NCBI RefSeq assembly: GCF_019970045.1
Contig: NZ_JAHXYI010000001.1
Location: forward strand, 124,001-188,000
Direction: 5' to 3'
DNA length: 64,000 nucleotides
Source: Chryseobacterium sp. GVT01B
GTDB lineage: Bacteria; Bacteroidota; Bacteroidia; Flavobacteriales; Weeksellaceae
Shown: one piece after another, positions 62,051-64,000 of the stretch
How positions within the stretch are numbered: position 1 is the first letter of the stretch
Layout of the letters: each line of letters begins with the position of its first letter
Position numbers and translations under genes: made by a program
Notes under the pieces: generated by a model
What the model saw: only the letters and a program-made list of their open reading frames with translations
Databases searched by the model: none
What the model was told of the DNA's origin: nothing

Positions 62051-62058
62051 TATCTTTG
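62051..62058 (+). promoter_or_regulatory. Promoter -7 element of sufE
   Basis: TATCTTTG matches TAnnTTTG, 20 bp before the sufE ATG at 62079, within the 47-bp gap after the glycosyltransferase gene. Confidence 0.45.
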
Positions 62059-62078
62059 CAAAAGAAATTTGATTAAAA

Positions 62079-62498
62079 ATGACCATTAAAGAAAAACAGC
62101 AGGAAATAATAGATGAATTCGCTTTTCTTGACGATTGGGAGCAAAAATACGAGTATATCATTGATCTCGGAAAAGAACTGAAAGGCTTACCGGAAGATAG
62201 AAAAACAGAAGAAAATCTGATTAAAGGCTGCCAGAGTAAAGTTTGGATTGATGCTGAATTTAAAGATGGGAAACTTTTCTTTAATGCAGATTCTGACGGT
62301 ATTTTACCCAAAGGAATTGTTTCTCTTTTAGTAAGTATTTATAGTGGGCATTCCACTCAGGAAATTCTGGATTCTGATTTTGATTTTATTGCGGAAATAG
62401 GATTGCAGGAATTTCTTTCGCCATCCAGAGCTAATGGATTGATGGCAATGACCAAACAGATCAAGTTTTATGCAGTTGCTTACCAACTGAAATCATAG
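62079..62498 (+). CDS. sufE: SufE-family sulfur acceptor
   Basis: A 139-aa protein that accepts sulphane sulphur from SufS and stimulates its cysteine desulphurase activity for Fe-S cluster assembly. The active Cys lies in IKGCQSKVWID (about 46-56), the typical GCxSxVW motif. The helical N-terminus DEFAFLDDWEQKYEYIIDLG and LLVSIYSGHS are conserved too. Full length. The gene stands between two glycosyltransferase genes and 2 bp before the GT9 gene, not beside sufS or sufBCD. Identification is firm. Confidence 0.92.
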   Translation: MTIKEKQQEIIDEFAFLDDWEQKYEYIIDLGKELKGLPEDRKTEENLIKGCQSKVWIDAEFKDGKLFFNADSDGILPKGIVSLLVSIYSGHSTQEILDSDFDFIAEIGLQEFLSPSRANGLMAMTKQIKFYAVAYQLKS

Positions 62499-62500
62499 CC

Positions 62501-63472
62501 GTGACAAAAATTTTAGCATATCGTTTTTCCGCATTCGGAGATGTTGCGATGACTGTGCCTGTTTTCAGAGAATTTCTGGAGCAGAACCCTGGCGTGGAAA
62601 TTATTATGGTGTCCAGAAAGAATTTTGAAGCACTGTTTGCGGGAGTTCCCAATGTTACTTTTAAAGGAATTGATCTTGATGACTATAAAGGTCTCTTTGG
62701 ATTGAGGAAACTGAGCAATGAACTGATCCGGGAGTTTAATCCGGATTGTATTGCCAATCTTCATGACGTAATACGGACCAAGGTTTTAGACAGAATATAT
62801 AGAAGAAAAGGACTTAAAGTTTTCAAAATAGATAAGGGTAAAGAGGAGAAAGAGCATCTTACAGATGTATGGAACCTTGAGAAAGTACAATTGAAGAAAA
62901 CCGTAGAGCGTTACGCAGACGTATTCCGTAAAATGGGATTCAAGCTTGAGCTTTCACATCAACTCAGACCGACTTCGGAACAAAAATCAGGAATTGGCTT
63001 TGCCCCTTTTGCCCAACACAAAGGAAAGATGCTTCCTTTGGAAAAATCCTATGAACTGGTCAGAATTCTGGCTCAGAAACATACGGTATATTTCTTTGGT
63101 GGAGGTAAAAAAGAAACTGAAACCCTTGAAAGATGGGAGAGCGAGATTCCTAATACAAAAAATCTTGCCGGAAAATTAAACCTTACAGAAGAACTCAATC
63201 ATATTGCCGGCCTGGAACTGATGATTTCCATGGATTCTGCGAATATGCACCTTGCAAGTCTGGTAGGAACAAGATGTGTTTCTATTTGGGGAGCTACTCA
63301 TCCTTATGCCGGATTTTTAGGTTTCGGGCAGCGTGAAGAAGATGTTGTTCAGGTAAAAGATCTTACCTGCAGGCCATGTTCTGTTTTTGGAGATAAAGAG
63401 TGCTACAGGGGAGACTGGGCTTGTCTTGAGGAGTTCAATATTCAGAAGGTGATAGACAGGGTTAATTTTTAA
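62501..63472 (+). CDS. Glycosyltransferase family 9 (heptosyltransferase-like)
   Basis: A 323-aa transferase of LPS core type. The start MTKILAYRFSAFGDVAMTVPV (GTG codon at 62501) is that of ADP-heptose:LPS heptosyltransferases (WaaC/WaaF), and SMDSANMHLASLVGT (about 248-262) with GIGFAPFAQHKGKMLP (about 164-179) are the nucleotide-sugar-binding blocks. RPCSVFGDKECYRG carries a Cys pair near the C-terminus. The sugar donor cannot be fixed by eye. It follows sufE at 2 bp and its 3' end overlaps the convergent gene by 11 bp. Confidence 0.88.
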   Translation: MTKILAYRFSAFGDVAMTVPVFREFLEQNPGVEIIMVSRKNFEALFAGVPNVTFKGIDLDDYKGLFGLRKLSNELIREFNPDCIANLHDVIRTKVLDRIYRRKGLKVFKIDKGKEEKEHLTDVWNLEKVQLKKTVERYADVFRKMGFKLELSHQLRPTSEQKSGIGFAPFAQHKGKMLPLEKSYELVRILAQKHTVYFFGGGKKETETLERWESEIPNTKNLAGKLNLTEELNHIAGLELMISMDSANMHLASLVGTRCVSIWGATHPYAGFLGFGQREEDVVQVKDLTCRPCSVFGDKECYRGDWACLEEFNIQKVIDRVNF

Positions 63473-64000
63473 AAATAATCTTTACCATCTCTTCGGCTTT
63501 AGCATAATCCGAATGTGTTTTTTCTAAGATTTGCTTTCTCTTTTCAGAATCAGCATAGTCTTTTTCAGCTGAGATGATAATCTGTTGGCGAATTTCGGCC
63601 ATATTACCTCCATACAGGCATAAATTTGTCAAAACAGGATCATCTGTAACATTTTCATTAATAATCACAAAACGGCTGTTATAAAGGGTGTTGAAAAGCT
63701 TCACCTTGGTTCCTGAATTCTGGAAAGAAATCAGAATATTGGCATGGGCATTTTCCAGAAGATTGTGAAGGTTTTCCGTGGTTTGGATAGGAGTGAGGGT
63801 AATATTTTCGATCGTTGAAATCCTCTTTTTAATGTCTTCACCGGCGCGGTCGGAGGCCACAAGAAGTTTATACTGTGGAAGAGTTTTGAATAAATCAATA
63901 GTCTCAATCAGTGCTCTTTTGTTATCGGCGGTGGTAAGGTCTCCATGAAAAAGAAAATAATTTCCTTTTTTATCCAGTTGCTTTACCCATTGATTGCCGT
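63462..64000 (-). CDS. Glycosyltransferase, C-terminal part (cut by window edge)
   Basis: A minus-strand frame open to the right edge (GNQWVKQLDKKGN, then FLFHGDLTTADNKRALIETI). The Met at 63860 is an internal GTG (LLVASDRAG), so it is not the start. The visible 179 residues are the C-terminal half of a GT-B glycosyltransferase of the group 1/4 type (FHGDLTTADNKR for the donor site, YKLLVASDRAGED and FQNSGTKVKLFNTLYNSRFVIIN). It converges with the GT9 gene with an 11-bp overlap, so the two belong to a surface-sugar region. The family is inferred from the pattern. Confidence 0.72.
   Translation of the reverse strand, partial: GNQWVKQLDKKGNYFLFHGDLTTADNKRALIETIDLFKTLPQYKLLVASDRAGEDIKKRISTIENITLTPIQTTENLHNLLENAHANILISFQNSGTKVKLFNTLYNSRFVIINENVTDDPVLTNLCLYGGNMAEIRQQIIISAEKDYADSEKRKQILEKTHSDYAKAEEMVKIIFKN

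Overview
The window comes from a low-GC member of the Bacteroidota, most likely a Chryseobacterium-type flavobacterium (Weeksellaceae). Several independent signs agree: a SprE/PorW-like type IX secretion lipoprotein, a MurF-alanine racemase fusion, a patatin fused to an outer-membrane barrel, a SusC-style TonB receptor with a carboxypeptidase-regulatory N-domain, 2TM-domain proteins beside a LytS/LytTR pair, and recurrent promoter elements of the Bacteroidetes type (TAnnTTTG). It is chromosomal housekeeping sequence. I see no rRNA, tRNA, CRISPR array, insertion sequence or prophage.

Layout. 0-5.1 kb: end of a DUF1579 gene, lepA, an unknown secreted protein, and an ECF sigma factor/membrane protein/Spy-like operon, mostly on the minus strand. 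5.2-9.8 kb (plus): DUF2520 dehydrogenase-like protein, KdsC-type phosphatase, Maf and the SprE-like lipoprotein. 9.9-16.7 kb (minus): tsaB, an SDR enzyme, YraN, an LD-carboxypeptidase, a LysE-type exporter, rnr and rpiB. 16.5-23 kb looks origin-proximal: a cluster of DnaA-box-like sequences between rpiB and pgk, a 1.6-kb AT-rich gene-free gap after pgk, and two perfect parS palindromes flanking mnmG. 20-28.8 kb (minus): methyltransferase, mnmG, ybeY, patatin/barrel protein, murF-alr and tdk. 28.9-34.8 kb (plus): an acidic repeat protein, rsmI, a WG-repeat protein, fabG and a polytopic membrane protein. 34.8-39.7 kb: guaC; a cassette of a divergent Lgt-like protein, a small membrane protein and a Tes/MJ0619-like radical SAM protein; surE; and a 56-aa lmo0937-type membrane protein. 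40-43.7 kb: tail-specific protease, Cu/Zn superoxide dismutase lipoprotein and a phosphopantetheinyl transferase.

43.7-51.6 kb is the most distinctive part. An AraC-type regulator, a TonB-dependent receptor with a periplasmic partner, a LytS-type kinase fused to a 2TM domain, three free 2TM proteins, an isoprenylcysteine-methyltransferase-like protein and a LytTR response regulator lie together. Three promoters in this block carry the same pair of ATTCGGTA-like half-sites exactly 21 bp apart, 31-32 bp upstream of a TAnnTTTG element. This looks like an undescribed LytTR regulon that includes its own kinase and the receptor.

51.7-64 kb: an alpha/beta-hydrolase-like protein, two paralogous 65-66-aa membrane proteins that share a 31-bp upstream element, a Cys/Gly-tailed GRDP-like protein, mnmA, an outer-membrane barrel protein, clpC, a YgjV-like protein, glycosyltransferases and SufE. 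A further glycosyltransferase is cut by the right edge.
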